From: Euryodendron excelsum
Taxonomy: Eukaryota > Streptophyta > Magnoliopsida > Ericales > Pentaphylacaceae
Length of the DNA stretch: 64,000 nt
NCBI GenBank assembly: GCA_033060915.1
Contig: CM065398.1
Location: forward strand, 617,501-681,500
Direction of reading: 5' to 3'
Of the stretch, positions 45,026 through 56,509 are shown piece after piece. Each line of letters starts with the position of its first letter. The first letter of the stretch is position 1. A program made the translations under genes and the position numbers. The notes under the pieces were generated by a model that was given only the letters and a program-made list of their open reading frames with translations, was not told where the DNA came from and searched no databases.

Positions 45026-47620
45026 ATGACAACACTTGGTAATGACTTGGTTTGAAAGATTTTGTCAGCTAAACAAGTTGCCCCTGATCACGTTATATCT
45101 AAACTAAAGGAGTTTTTTAATTAGCTGGTTCCGTGATACTCAATTTTATAATTCAGTTGTCACTAATGACTTTATTTTTTTTTTCATAACAATACTTATT
45201 ATTTAATAACATAGTCACTTTTCATGTTCATGTTTTTCTAATGCATTGCATTTTAATTTAATAGGTGACCATGCATTCGGGGAGGAAAAGAAGGAATACA
45301 TCATCATCTTCAATTGGGAACTCACTTATGAATTTGCAATCCCCGAGTGAGCCACCACCTACCACTATTTTGCTGAGTTCTTTGCCTTTAGAGTAGCTAG
45401 AACAGCCACCTGTGGTGACTAATCAATCGCACAGTATTGATCACTCTGAACCAAGTGCACCAATTCCTATTGTTACAAGGAGTATAGGTAAAATGATATA
45501 TAGTTTTTTTATACTTGCTAGACCCACCGGTGTAACTGCCAAAATAGTAATTGGTAAAATGTCTGCTTAAAAATATTTGTCAAATGAGTCAGGGTCAAAG
45601 CGTGTGCGGGGGCCTAGTCTTGGAAAAGGATTAACTAAACTAATTGATGACAATTTCGGGGAAAGGCTCCCAGTGCCAATTTTTGAAGGGTTCAACACAT
45701 TTTGCGGTCCTTATGCTCCCATGTGTTCAAACCAGCTGGGGATTGCAATTAGAAGGTATTGTCCTATTGAAGGATTTGCTTAGAGATGGAAACTTGTTGA
45801 CCCAATAGTTAAGGAAACTATTCTACGGTCTGTACGGGTAATAGTTCTAAATTACTCAACTACAAATATCTTCTATTAATAGGTTACAAACTATATATTC
45901 AACAGTTTGCAAGTACTTTTAATTTATTATTGTTTTGGTAGAACAAATTTTGCATCACTACTGATGAGGATTCAGATAAGAACAACCCTGTAGTCCTTGC
46001 TGTGATAAATAAGAGGGCTAATCTTTTGTATAAAAATTAGAAAGGCAAGGTGAGTAAGCATTATCGCAAGTCAAAAAAAGCTATGGTTGATTCATACAAT
46101 GAACCATATAGGGGGGTGACGGTGGATGATTGGATGTACATGATTGATCATGTATTTAAGAGTAAAACATTTAGGGTAAGTTTACCACCATTTAATTTCA
46201 GTTTAAAATTGTAATGAATTGTGATTAATTTAGTTTGAAGTTTAAGTTTATATTTTTTGTTGTAGAAACGGTCAAGAGCTGGTAGAAAGAATAAGAAAAA
46301 GTTACCGTACAACCATTCCCTGGGATCAAGATCATTTGCTGCTATGATGACCAAAAAGGTGATTGTTGATGTTATGTAAAACACACTATAAGTTTTGTAT
46401 TTTTTAAGGTATATAACTCATCTTTTCAATACAAGTAAATGACTTACGTACGTAGTTGATTGACTTTGCAGCCACGGGCCACAGATGAAGAAATGTCAGA
46501 TTTTATTGATTATTTTAAGGATGGACATCAGTCAAAAAAGCCAAAAGAGTGGCTGCACCCAGAACGCAAGAGGCAATACGTATATATTTAAGCCTTATAC
46601 ACTCTTGTACAATACTAGCTCGACTATTAGTATTGTCAAAAAATAGTAACTAATTTATAACCTTTGTTTCTTTTTTGACAGGAAGAGATGGTGAAAATTC
46701 GTGATGATGCTAAGGCATCCGGCATACATATAACACCGGAAGAAATATCAAGGAAAGCGCTTGGTGAGAGAAAAGGGTACATCCTTGGGTTTGGGGTAAG
46801 TCCAAAGCCATTCTCGGGCTATGATAATGAATCTCATTCAAATCAAAAGCTGAAGACACTTGCATCAGAATTAGAGATACTTCGTGAGGAACGGGAATGA
46901 GAGAAGGAGGAGCGAGCTAAGGAGCGGGAGGAGTGAGAAAAGGAACGGAAAGAGCAACAAAGAGAGAGAGAGAGAGGACAAGAAGAGGAGCCGCGATAAA
47001 CTACAAAAAAAAAATCGATGAACTTCAACGTTTGATGATGCAGCAGATGAAGGCATGTGGAAATAGTCAAGGAATTTGGTATGGCTTCATCTCTTGCCAC
47101 TCCAACTCTCTTTAATTATATATGCAGCTGAAAATAATATGTTTGCCAAAATGATTTGTACTTATCTGATTGATGTTTAGCTGGTTAAATGATTCAACAC
47201 TGATGCCCAGTCTAGGAATCTCTACCAAGTTTGTGTAATAAAACTCCTCTGAGTTCGGTCTAGGATACTATTATGATTCGTGACTGATCATCTAGAGAAA
47301 ACAATTGGGAAGTCACTGAATTTGTAACAAAATCAAATTGCCTCTCACTTTTGCTCAAAATCAAATCGACCGTTGGATAATGAATAAGAAACAATGGTTA
47401 TTCACTTTTTTTGTTCTGCCTACATTAAGTTCAGATTTTGTAAGTCTTTTGTAATCACATTACAATTTCTATTTTAGGACTGTTACTAATGAAATCTTTT
47501 GTTTTTTGTGTTTATTCTTTTACAGATTGCTAATGGCCATTATGGACGAAGATTTTGTGGGACAAAGTTTTGGTGGGACAAAGATTTTAGATGTTGATAT
47601 TACGGCTAATTGCACATGTT

Positions 47621-47990
47621 ATTTTGGGCTAGTTCGTACTTATGAATTATAAAGGTTTCCGATTGTGAATATTAGACTTGGCTGGATTAATTTATATGTA
47701 TTTTAAAATTTTATTGTTTACATAGGTGGATATAGTTTTGTTGATGTTGGCACTTATATTTTTATTGAAATTAAGTATATAGTTTCTTTATACGAAGCTC
47801 TGTGTATTTGTTAAGTAAGAATTGATTGATTGTGATTCGTATAGGTTTCGGATAATAATAGTCGTCTCCAATATCTTCTTAATAAATGAACAACTAATTC
47901 TTTGGCTACTAACATGTTTTGGTTGTGAAAGTCCTTATGATCGTGGGATTTGTAACTATTTATATTGGTCACTATAAGATGACTTTGGCG
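47621..47990. other. Non-coding spacer near the right CACTA end
   Basis: AT-rich DNA after the last exon of the plus-strand gene, probably its 3' region. No feature recognised. Confidence 0.35.
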
Positions 47991-48330
47991 AACAATTAGC
48001 TATAACGACTAATAATTAGTCGCAAAGTGTAGTCGCCGCTGACTAAGTATTAGCAACTATGGAAGTTTCGTGACTAATGTCAATGGTTGCCATATGACAT
48101 TTTTTGGTGACTAATTACCTTTTGGCGACTACCAATTTAGTCGCCACGTTTAGTCGCCATTGATCACATATTAGCGACTAACCAAAACTTAGTTGCCATA
48201 GCATTTAGTAACCACTAATAGGCCACTAAATAATTTAATCGCCACCTTAGTCGCGAATTCATATTGGCAACTAAAAAATAACATTTAGTGACTATTTTAT
48301 TTATTACTAAACGTGTTTTTTCTTGTAGTG
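47991..48330 (-). repeat. Right CACTA end: subterminal repeats and inverted repeat
   Basis: About a dozen copies of TTAGTCGC, GGCGACTA, AGCGACTAA and near variants in 300 bp, then the terminal GTGTTTTTTCTTGTAGTG. It mirrors the left end in word content, with higher density. Confidence 0.88.
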
Positions 48331-48333
48331 ACC

Positions 48334-48888
48334 ATTGGCTTGAAATCTCTCAGGTAAAGACCTTAGGATTTTTGGAACAACTTTTGAAGAAGAAATTTGT
48401 TCACCAAGGTTGAAACTCGAGTTGATGGTGTCACTTAATTTAAAATAAAATTGATCAAATATTTCATCATCTTTCATTCTCAAAGTTTCAAAGGCAATTG
48501 TCAATCACTGAAACTTAGCAATTTTTACGGTGATAGTACCCTCATGGGTGATCTGCAAAATATCCCATGCTTTTTTAGCTAGTTCACAGTGTGAGATTTT
48601 ACGAAACTCTTCAGTTGTGACCCCGTTATAGATAGCATTTATTGCTTTACTGTTCCGTCCACGTTTCTCATAATCGACTCTATGCCAAGCTGCAATAGCT
48701 TTTGAGGTAGTCACTTCATCGGTAGTGACTGTGGGTGGAGTCCAGCCATTAACAACTATCTGCCAGACACGTTTATCTATAGATTTAAGAAAAGCCCTCA
48801 TTTTAGCTTTTTAATAGGGATAGTTGGGCTCATCAAGCAATGGGGGTCGAGAGGTATAATTACCTTCCTTTGGCGAATCCATAGACAT
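48334..48888 (-). pseudogene. gag: Gag N-terminal part of the SIRE-like Copia, right of the CACTA insertion
   Basis: Starts at ATG 48888 (or 48882, MDSPKEGNYTSRPPLLD). It continues with MRAFLKSIDKRVWQIVVNGW (48801), KAINAIYNGVTTEEF, CELAKKAWDILQITHEGT, then MKDDEIFDQFYFKLSDTIN and KILRSLPERFQA, where the CACTA element begins. These are Copia UBN2/DUF4219-type gag blocks. Stops near 48814 and at 48505 break it. Confidence 0.88.
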
Positions 48889-48942
48889 AGGTAATTAGGA
48901 CCTCACTCTTTTAGAAAATCAAAAACGATTTTGAGTGTCCTA

Positions 48943-48953
48943 TTCTAATACCA
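48943..48953 (-). other. Primer-binding site of the SIRE-like Copia
   Basis: TGGTATTAGAA on the minus strand, two bases from the LTR end. It differs from the usual initiator-tRNA-Met site TGGTATCAGAG by a C-to-T change and the last base. Confidence 0.75.
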
Positions 48954-48955
48954 AT

Positions 48956-49945
48956 TGAAAAATCTAGCCTTAGTCTATGGTTTGTCTAGGAGACTAAACC
49001 CTACAAAATTAGATCAAGATTTAATGACAATGAGCAATATTGTATACTTTTAAACACAAAAAAAGAATAAACTATTCAATCAGGAACACACCAGTCTTTT
49101 GCCGTGAAAATCCTTAAATAGGAGAAAAATCACGTGTCCCCTTTGCCAGACAAAGATCATGCACTATTTGTAGTTCAGACAGTTACAAAACTCTTTACAA
49201 TCAAAACCTATCAACTCTTTAATCTAATAATTGTCTGGGTCTTGCTTGTATCTACAATTCAGCGTCATCGTGCTTGATCACCGTTCAAATTTTCTTAGAA
49301 CGAATTTGGCGCCTTGAACTCCTTCAAGACTCTCGATCTCTTCAATTGGGTTGAAGAAGATTGTTGCTAAGACATGTTTCTCCTATTGGAAAGATGAAAA
49401 ATACTTCTCTTTAGGTATTTTTAATAGCGGCGGCTCATATCAGGTATAGGGAAGTGTGATGGGCTTTAAATAGGTGCAAAAATCCTAGCGGCACGATTCT
49501 TGAGAATCTAGATTTCGTACACCTCGATCTCGCGAGGATCTCGCAAGGTGTAGCTCGATCTCTTGAAAACCCGCGAGGATCCCGTGAACTCAATCCCAGA
49601 TTTATGGCGTGCTCACTATTTTTACCTGCGACATACCGCGAGGTCATGTCCAATTTGCATGCTCACTATTTTTACCTTCAACATCCCGCGACATCTCTTG
49701 AGGATCTCGCGAGGTCTTGATTTGCAGTCAGCGCACTGTTTTTGCCATCAAGATTGTTTGAAATTTATCGATATCTCTCAAAGTCCCCTTCATCAATCAA
49801 TATATATTATACATGACTCTTTTAGCACGAGCGTTACATGAATAAGCTTTAAATCCTTTCTAAATACTTGTAATTGATAACCTAATTCTCCAAATTATAT
49901 CAAACAAGACTTATTACGAAATATTGCTAATTACATAACCTGACA
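48956..49945 (-). repeat. 5' LTR of the SIRE-like Copia
   Basis: 990 bp, TGTCAGGTTATG...TTTTTCA on the minus strand. It aligns along its whole length with 17482-18472 with many substitutions. It contains repeated CTCGCGAGGATC-type words (about 49500-49720) around the likely promoter or leader. Confidence 0.9.
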
Positions 49946-49950
49946 TAATT

Positions 49951-50480
49951 GAATAAATAAATGATACGTACCTTTGGGTTGAAATCGCGAGCAAGGAGTT
50001 GGAGCGGAGATTCTGCCCAGAGTGGAGTGGTGATCAGATAGGACTACATCACCATCAGCATCACCATCAAACACTTCTAATTAGACGTTGTCACAACTAC
50101 TTCCCAACTCTAGCTGGGATTTGCTGAAAACGAATAACAGAAAGAAAAGGTAAGAGATCCAGAGAAGAAATAACACTAGATCATTTTGTTTTTGGTTTAA
50201 AAAAAAAACATATTGGACCAGTCCAGCAGGACCCCCATGATATGAACTGAATTCTTCAATGTAGACGAACAACAATTCCAATTCTAATTCCATTCCATGG
50301 GGTTGGGTTGGTTTTTGTTATGAGCAATCACAAAAGGAAAATGACAATCACAAAACAACAACTTGGTCTGAAAACTCTCCGGGGATAAGATTTCTCCGTA
50401 CATTCCTTGTTCATCATACATATCCTATATATATATATATATATAGGAAGAAAATGTTGTTTAGTCTATGTCAAAATTAA
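49951..50480 (-). other. Unclassified sequence with an exon-like segment
   Basis: On the minus strand the segment from about 50125 (after TTTTCAG) to about 49972 (before AAAG|GTACGTATC) has good splice signals on both sides and balanced base content, so it could be a leader exon of an unidentified gene. It has no long ORF. The segment 50293-50081 encodes a 70-residue hydrophobic peptide of doubtful reality. A TA microsatellite lies at 50425-50444. Confidence 0.3.
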
Positions 50481-50485
50481 ATACT

Positions 50486-51034
50486 TGTTATGAGGTCATG
50501 GCTCACCTCACCTCATGGTGGATGAGCCGCCTCAGAGTTCTATATATATCAGTGGCAAGAAGAAAAAAAGGAAAGAGCAAAACAAAAAAGAGAAAGAAGG
50601 AAAGAGAGAAAGCGGGAGAGAGACAGAAGAGAGAGAAAGCGGGAGAGAGACAGAAGAGAGAGAAAAGAGAGAGAGAGAAAGAAGAGAGAGAAAAGAGGGA
50701 GAGAGAAAGAAGAGAAAAGAAAGGAGAAGAGGAAAAGAGAAGAAAGAAAAAGGCAAAAGTGTAGGTAAATTATTTACATTCATTTCTATTGTTTCTATCT
50801 TTTGTATTATGAAAGCAATACATGGGTGATCAAGAAGATCTATCCCCAGTTCCAGAAGAACTATTTTATTATTCTATTTTGTCTTATGAAAGCAAGACAT
50901 GCTTGGGTGATCAAGAAGATCTATCCCCATAGTTCTAGAAGAACGATTTAATAATAATTATGTGACAGTTTCAGAAGAACTCGTTTTATTATATATTGTG
51001 TTTTGCTTGCTGCAAATTTATTTAATTTATAACA
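50486..51034 (+). repeat. 5' LTR of the young Copia
   Basis: 549 bp, TGTTATGAGGTC...TTATAACA. The TATA box is at about 50541-50548 (TCTATATATATC). A purine tract of GA repeats at about 50560-50755 follows in the transcribed part; ORFs read through it on either strand are low-complexity. The sequence CGTTATCAGCACGAAG after the LTR is the primer-site region. Confidence 0.95.
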
Positions 51035-51549
51035 CGTTATCAGCACGAAGCTCTAAATACTTATATATTGAAGGTACTTCATTATATTAGTGAAGGTACT
51101 TCATTCATATTTTAATTCATGTATTTTTATTTTGAGTTCTTTACTATTCACGCTTCATTTTATGGCAAAATTTATATTTATTGAATAGTGATGCATAGTA
51201 GATGAATAGTGATGAATAGTAATTTTTCGAAACTTTATTTGTTTATTTCTCCCATACCGTAAATATTTGGCCTATGATGTTAATAGATCTGGAATCCTTA
51301 TTTGAATACCTTTCCATAGACATGTGACTTGACTATATTTTGATGTCTAGATTGAAAGTTATAATATAGACAAAAAATAATACTATATATATTTATATAT
51401 ACGTATTATATATAATACTATGCAGCAATAGTGATTTTACTATTCATGCATAGTGTTAACAAATTAAATTTATTCGTTTCGGATGTGTGAGATTTTTTGT
51501 ATATCGTGATTCTAAAACTTTGTTATCTTGTGAGTGTAGCATTCTGAAA

Positions 51550-52614
51550 ATGTCAAATCTCGCAAAGCTAGAATTTACAGCTCTTGACATTTCAGGCAAG
51601 AACTATTTATCTTGGGTAGTTGATGCTGAGATCCATTTATGTGCAAAAGCTCTTGGAAATACTATAAATGAGGAAAATGACGAATCCCAGCAGGATCGTG
51701 CAAAAGCGATGATATTTCTTCGTCATCATATTCACGAAGAATTAAAAACTGAATACCTCACGGTAAAAGACCCACTGGTACTATGGCAAAATTTAAAGGA
51801 GAGATATGAGCATCAGAAGACCATGTTTCTCCCCAGAGCTTGTTATGATTGGATGCACCTGAGGTTGCAAGATTTCAAATCTGTTAGTAAGTATAATTCT
51901 GCATTGTTTAAAATCAGCTCACAATTAAAATTATGTGGGCAAACAATTACTGATGAAGATATGTTAGAAAAAACATACTCTACATTTCATGCCTCGCATG
52001 TGCTCCTGCAGCAGCAATATCGAGAGCGGGGTTTTAAAAAATATTCAGAATCGATTTCATGCCTCCTTTTGGCTGAACAAAATAATGAGCTTCTGATAAA
52101 AAACCACCAGTCTCGCCCGACCGGCTCTACACCATTCCCTGAAGTGAATGCGGTCTCATTTTATGAACGTGGTCGTGGTCGTGGACGTGGCCGCAGTCGT
52201 GGACGCAGTAGAAATACTTTTCGTCAACGTGGGGGTTATCGTGGAGGTTATAACATTTATCCTTCTTCCAGTTCTCGAGTTAAGCATACTACACCACACC
52301 ACCAGCAGTGGAACAACTCTGAAACAAAACAGGAAAAGGGAAAACGTTTACAAAATAAACCTCCCAAAAATTATGAAGATGTTTGTTACAGGTGTGGTAT
52401 GAAAGGGCATTGGTCACGTACCTGTCGTACGCCCAAACCATTAGTGGATCTTTACCGAGCATCAACACATGATAAAGGAAAAAATGTTGAAATGAATTTC
52501 ACAAACTTTGATGACTCAGTAGAAATCACTCATCTTGATGTGTCAGATTTCTTTGAAGATCCTAATAGAAAAATAGATCACTTAATTGGTGATGGAAATG
52601 TCCACACCAACTAG
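51550..52614 (+). CDS. gag: Gag of the young Copia
   Basis: Open from ATG 51550 to the stop at 52614, 354 codons. It begins MSNLAKLEFTALDISGKNYL, the usual opening of a plant Copia gag (DUF4219-like). The UBN2 core follows (LWQNLKERYEHQKTMFLPRA, residues about 80-200), then an Arg/Gly-rich segment (about 220-250) and one zinc knuckle, CYRCGMKGHWSRTC (about residues 293-306), which binds the element RNA. No internal stop. pol lies in another frame after an 80-bp gap, so it would need its own start or splicing. Confidence 0.93.
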   Translation: MSNLAKLEFTALDISGKNYLSWVVDAEIHLCAKALGNTINEENDESQQDRAKAMIFLRHHIHEELKTEYLTVKDPLVLWQNLKERYEHQKTMFLPRACYDWMHLRLQDFKSVSKYNSALFKISSQLKLCGQTITDEDMLEKTYSTFHASHVLLQQQYRERGFKKYSESISCLLLAEQNNELLIKNHQSRPTGSTPFPEVNAVSFYERGRGRGRGRSRGRSRNTFRQRGGYRGGYNIYPSSSSRVKHTTPHHQQWNNSETKQEKGKRLQNKPPKNYEDVCYRCGMKGHWSRTCRTPKPLVDLYRASTHDKGKNVEMNFTNFDDSVEITHLDVSDFFEDPNRKIDHLIGDGNVHTN

Positions 52615-52693
52615 TTTATATTTTAAGCATGTTTCTGTTATATGAATGTTTTCGTTTTCTTATCAAATAAGCAATTTCATATTTTATAGAAAC

Positions 52694-55600
52694 ATGGAAT
52701 CTACCAAAGCATTAATCGCTTCCAAGATGAACGATGGAGATATATGTTTAGTAGACAGTGCAACTACTCATACAATTCTTCGAGAGAAAAAATATTTTGT
52801 TAGCTTAACGTTAGCTGAAAATAACGTTAAGACAATATCTGGCAATACAAAATTAATTGAAGGTTCCGGAAGAGCCAATATATTGTTGCCAAAAGGAACA
52901 AAACTCTATATTGATAATGCTATGTATTCAACTAGAGCTACAAGGAATTTGCTCAGTTTTAAAGATATACGTAGCAATGGATATCATATAGAGACAACAA
53001 ATGAAGATAATAAAGAATATCTTTACATTACTTCTATTGTTTCATGCCAGAAGCAGATATTAGAAAAACTTGCTACCTTCTCTTCTGGATTATATTATAC
53101 AACTATAAGAATTTTGAGATCACCTGAAGTGATGCACTAGAAGTGTTTTGACCCAAAGACTTTTATACTTTGGCATGATCGTCTTGGTCATCCAGGATCA
53201 ACAATGATGCGTCGAATAATTGAGAACTCTCATAGGTATCCGCTAAAGAGCCAGAAGATTCTTTTGTCAAGTGATTATACATGTCCCGGTTGTTCACAAG
53301 GAAAATTAATTGTGAGACCATCCCTGTCAAAAGTAATAGTTGAATCCCTAACCTTTTTACAAAGAATTCAAGGGGATATATGTGGGCCGATACACCCACC
53401 ATGTGGACCATTTCGTTATTTTATGGTTTTAATGGATGCATCCACTCGATGGTCACATGTTTGCTTGCTTCTACTCGTAATGTTGCATTTGCTAGGTTTC
53501 TTGCTCAAATTATCAGATTACGAGCACAGTTTCCAGATTATTCGATTAAGTCGATACGACTGGATAATGCTGGTGAGTTTACATATCAAGCTTTTGATGA
53601 TTATTGCATGTCCATAGGAATTGATATTGAACATCCCATTGCACATACACACACACAAAATGGTCTAGCTGAATCTTTTATCAAACGCCTTCAGCTTATA
53701 GCTCGACCATTACTTATGAGAACAAAATTACCTGTTTCTGCTTGGGGACATGCCATATTGCATGCTGCATCATTAGTCCGTGTCCGACCCACTGCTTACC
53801 ACGAATATTCACCATTACAACTTGTTTTTGGTCAACAACCAAATATTTCCCATCTAAGGATTTTTGGTTGTGCTATTTATGTACCAATTGCACCACCACA
53901 ACGTACTAAGATGGGTCCCCAACGTCGACTTGGAATTTATATTGGTTTTGATTCTCCATCTATTATTAGATATCTTGAACCTTTAACAGGGGATGTATTC
54001 ACTGCACGTTTTGCGGATTGTCATTTTGATGAAACACTTTTCCCTCCATTAGGGGGAGATAAAACGCAACTGGAAAAACAGCATGAGATTACTTGGAATG
54101 TTTCCACGGTATCTCATTTTGATCCTCGAACAAATCAATGTGAATCAGAAGTTCACAGGATTATTTATTTACAGACGATTGCAAATCAATTACCTAATGT
54201 GTTTACTGACACCAAAAAGGTAACAAAATCATATATACCAGCTGCTAATACCCCAGCACGTATTGATGTCCCTGTAGGACAATCTGCTAATATAGCAGCA
54301 AATGAATCTCAAGCACGCATGAAGCGTGGGAGACCTATTGGTGCCAAAGACACAGTTCCTAGAAAGAAGAAGGTACAAATGCATAAGCAAGTCAGTATTC
54401 CTGAAGAAACCACAGTAGCTAAACCTCTAGAAGAAGGAACTCTTGTAAAAGAATTCCTAGAAGAGAAACCTCCTGAAGAGATGTCCCCTGTAGAGGACAG
54501 TAATGAGATCTCAATAAGTTATGTGAATACAGGAGAAAAATGAAATAGAAATAAAATTGTTGTCGATAACATATTTTCATTTAAAGTGGCTCTTGCAATT
54601 ACAAGAAGTAATGCAGAGAATGAACCACAAACAATTGACGAATGTCAACATAGAAATGATTGGCCAAAATGGAAAGAAGCTATTGAGACAAAATTAAACT
54701 CATTAGCACAACGGAAAGTATTTGGACCCGTAGTCCAAACACCAGAAGATGTAAAACCGGTTGGATACAAATGGGTATTTGTGCGAAAACGAAATGAGAA
54801 AAATGAAATCTTGAGATATAAAGCACGTCTAGTGGCACAAGGTTTCTCGCAGAGACCTGGTATTGATTATGATGAGACATACTCTCCTGTAATGGATGCC
54901 ATTATGTTCAGATTCTTAATTAGTTTGTCAGTCTCAGAAGGACTGGATATGCGTCTGATGGACGTCGTGACAGCCTACTTGTATGGTGAATTAGATAATG
55001 ATATATATATGAAAATTCCTGAAGGATTTAAAATGCCTGAAGCAACTAGTTCAAAATCTCGAAGCTTATATTCTATCAAGCTTCAAAGATCTCTGTATGG
55101 GCTAAAACAATCTGGGCGCATATGGTACAATCGTCTTAGTGAATATCTATTGAAAAATGGATATGTGAATAATACAATTTGTCCATGCGTTTTTATTAAG
55201 AAATCAGAATCTGGATTTGCTATTATTGCAGTCTATGTCGATGATTTGAATCTTGTTGGAACTTTTGAAGAACTGACAACATCTGCTCGTTATTTAAAGA
55301 AGGAGTTTGAAATGAAAGATCTTGGAAAAACGAAATTTTGTCTTGGATTACAAATTGAGCATTTATCAAATGGAATTCTCATCCATCAATCTACATATAC
55401 AGAAAAAGTTCTGAATCGATTTTATATGGATAAAGCTCATCCATTGAGTTCTCCCATGATTGTCCAATCACTAGATGTACAAAAGGATCCTTTTCGCCCT
55501 CAAGAAGAAGGTGAAGAACTCCTTGGTCCTGAAGTACCATATCTCAGTGCTATTGGAGCTCTTACGTATCTTGCAAATTGCACAAGACCCGATATTGCAT

Positions 55601-56238
55601 TTTCTGTAAATTTATTGGCAAGATATAGTTCTGCACCAACTCAGCGACATTGGAAAGGGGTGAAGCACATATTCCGTTACCTCCGAGGAACAACAGATCT
55701 GGGTTTGTTTTATTCAAAAGGACCAGAATCAGAGTTAGTTGGCTATGCAGATGCTGGTTACCTCTCTGATTCACATAAAGCACGATCACAAACCGGGTAT
55801 GTATTTACCTATGGTAACACTGCTATATCTTGGCGATCTGTGAAGCAGACACTAACTGCAACTTCTTCAAATCATTCTGAGATCATCGCAATTCATGAAG
55901 CAAGTCGAGAATGTATTTGGTTGAAAGCAATGATCCAACATATTCAAGATAGTTGCGGACTATCTTCGATCAAAGATACCTTAACAATATTATATGAAGA
56001 TAATGCAGCGTGTATTGCACAAATCAAGGGAGGCTACATCAAAGGTGATAGAACCAAACATATATCGCCGAAATTCTTTTATGCACATGAACTCCAGAAA
56101 AATGGTGATATTGATGTCCAGCAGATACGTTCAAGTGACAACTTGGCAGACTTATTTACTAAAGCACTCCCAACTGCAACATTTGCGAAATTGGTACACA
56201 ACATTGGCATGCGTCGTCTTAAAGCTGTAAACAAGTAA
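52694..56238 (+). pseudogene. pol: Pol of the young Copia: protease, integrase, RT, RNase H (three lesions)
   Basis: Starts at ATG 52694. Protease: CLVDSATTHTIL (about 52747-52782). Integrase: zinc finger LWHDRLGHPG ... CPGCSQGK (53166-53306), core D (GDICGPI), D (RLDNAGEF), E (NGLAESF). RT: WVFVRKRNEKNE, ARLVAQGFSQRPGIDYDET and catalytic YVDDL (about 55235). RNase H: YADAGYLSDSHKARSQTGY and LYEDNAACI, ending NLADLFTKALP and a stop at 56238. Three breaks: TAG at 53138 (a Gln position), a one-base deletion at about 53471 in integrase, and TGA at 54541 (a Trp position). From 54544 on, 560 codons of RT-RNase H are open. All catalytic residues seem to be present. Confidence 0.93.
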
Positions 56239-56509
56239 AGCTATCAACTTCAACTTCATACTAGATGTATGAATGAGGGGGAGTCGTGCACTGTACTCTT
56301 TTCCCTTCGCCAATAGTTTTTCCCACAGGGTTTTTCTTGGCAAGGTTTTAACGAGGCAGTGTTAACGCACCCATACTAAGGTATGTTACATAATATTACT
56401 GTACTCTTTTTCCTTCGCTAAGGTTTTTTTCCATTGGATTTTTCTAGCAAGGTTTTAATGAGGCAGTTGTAACATATCCTAATATGTATTGCGGTCATCC
56501 AAGGGGGAG
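56239..56509 (+). other. 3' non-coding region of the young Copia with a duplicated motif and polypurine tract
   Basis: A block of about 70 bp (CTGTACTC...TTCGC ... TTTTCTTGGCAAGGTTTTAACGAGGCAG) occurs at about 56290-56360 and again, diverged, at about 56399-56466. The same block pair is found in the deleted Copia at about 14558-14732. The region ends in AAGGGGGAG, the plus-strand primer. Confidence 0.8.

Larger units (their letters stand above)
42500..47620 (+). pseudogene. Transposase_24-like (Ptta/En/Spm) gene of the CACTA element, multi-exon, broken
   Basis: A leader-like CT-rich region (about 42500-42720) is followed by an exon with ATG 43348 (MSMKRKLFIKPGG, to 43698), which contains a duplicated block of about 26 residues. 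Further exons with clear GT/AG joins: 45265-45487; about 45590-45837 (LGKGLTKLIDDNFGERLPV); 45942-46175 (SKHYRKSKKAMVDSYN); 46266-46358; 46472-46579; 46682 to about 46990 (ITPEEISRKALGERKGYILGFG, then a Glu/Arg-rich coil); and a short last exon near 47526. The pattern fits the plant En/Spm Transposase_24 family, thought to bind transposon DNA. Stops at 45394, 45781, 46039 and 46898 break it. It lies opposite to TNP2, unlike classical Spm. Confidence 0.8.
30394..48330 (-). mobile_element. CACTA (En/Spm) DNA transposon, 17.9 kb, carrying captured and nested DNA
   Basis: Left end CACTACAAGGAAAAACAC, right end GTGTTTTTTCTTGTAGTG: inverted repeats of about 18 bp starting CACTA. It sits in the gag of the SIRE-like Copia. 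The 3-bp flanks AAC/ACC agree in two of three bases. Subterminal regions hold many copies of GCGACTAA and its complement. Contents from the left: captured LRR fragment, a duplicated gene tail, TNP2 transposase (minus), a Transposase_32-like gene (minus) split by a solo LTR, and a Transposase_24-like gene (plus) with a second solo LTR. Strand is given for TNP2. Stops in the ORFs suggest it is no longer autonomous. Confidence 0.93.
17482..49945 (-). mobile_element. SIRE/Maximus-like Copia retrotransposon split by nested insertions
   Basis: LTRs at 48956-49945 (5') and 17482-18472 (3') read on the minus strand, TG...CA. They are flanked by a perfect duplication TAATT (17477-17481 and 49946-49950). 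Subtracting the solo LTR (20431-24663) and the CACTA element (30394-48330) leaves about 10.3 kb, a normal SIRE-group size. Order on the minus strand: LTR, tRNA-Met-type primer site, gag, protease, integrase, RT-RNase H, a long spacer with an extra ORF, polypurine tract, LTR. The LTRs differ by roughly a tenth, so the insertion is old. All ORFs carry stops or frameshifts. Confidence 0.92.

Noticed and set aside
50468..50829. Lys/Glu/Arg-rich ORFs on the plus strand and Ser/Leu-rich ORFs on the minus strand (also 56489-56856)
   Set aside because: They read through the GA tract of the Copia LTRs; no start context or domain, and present in both LTRs.
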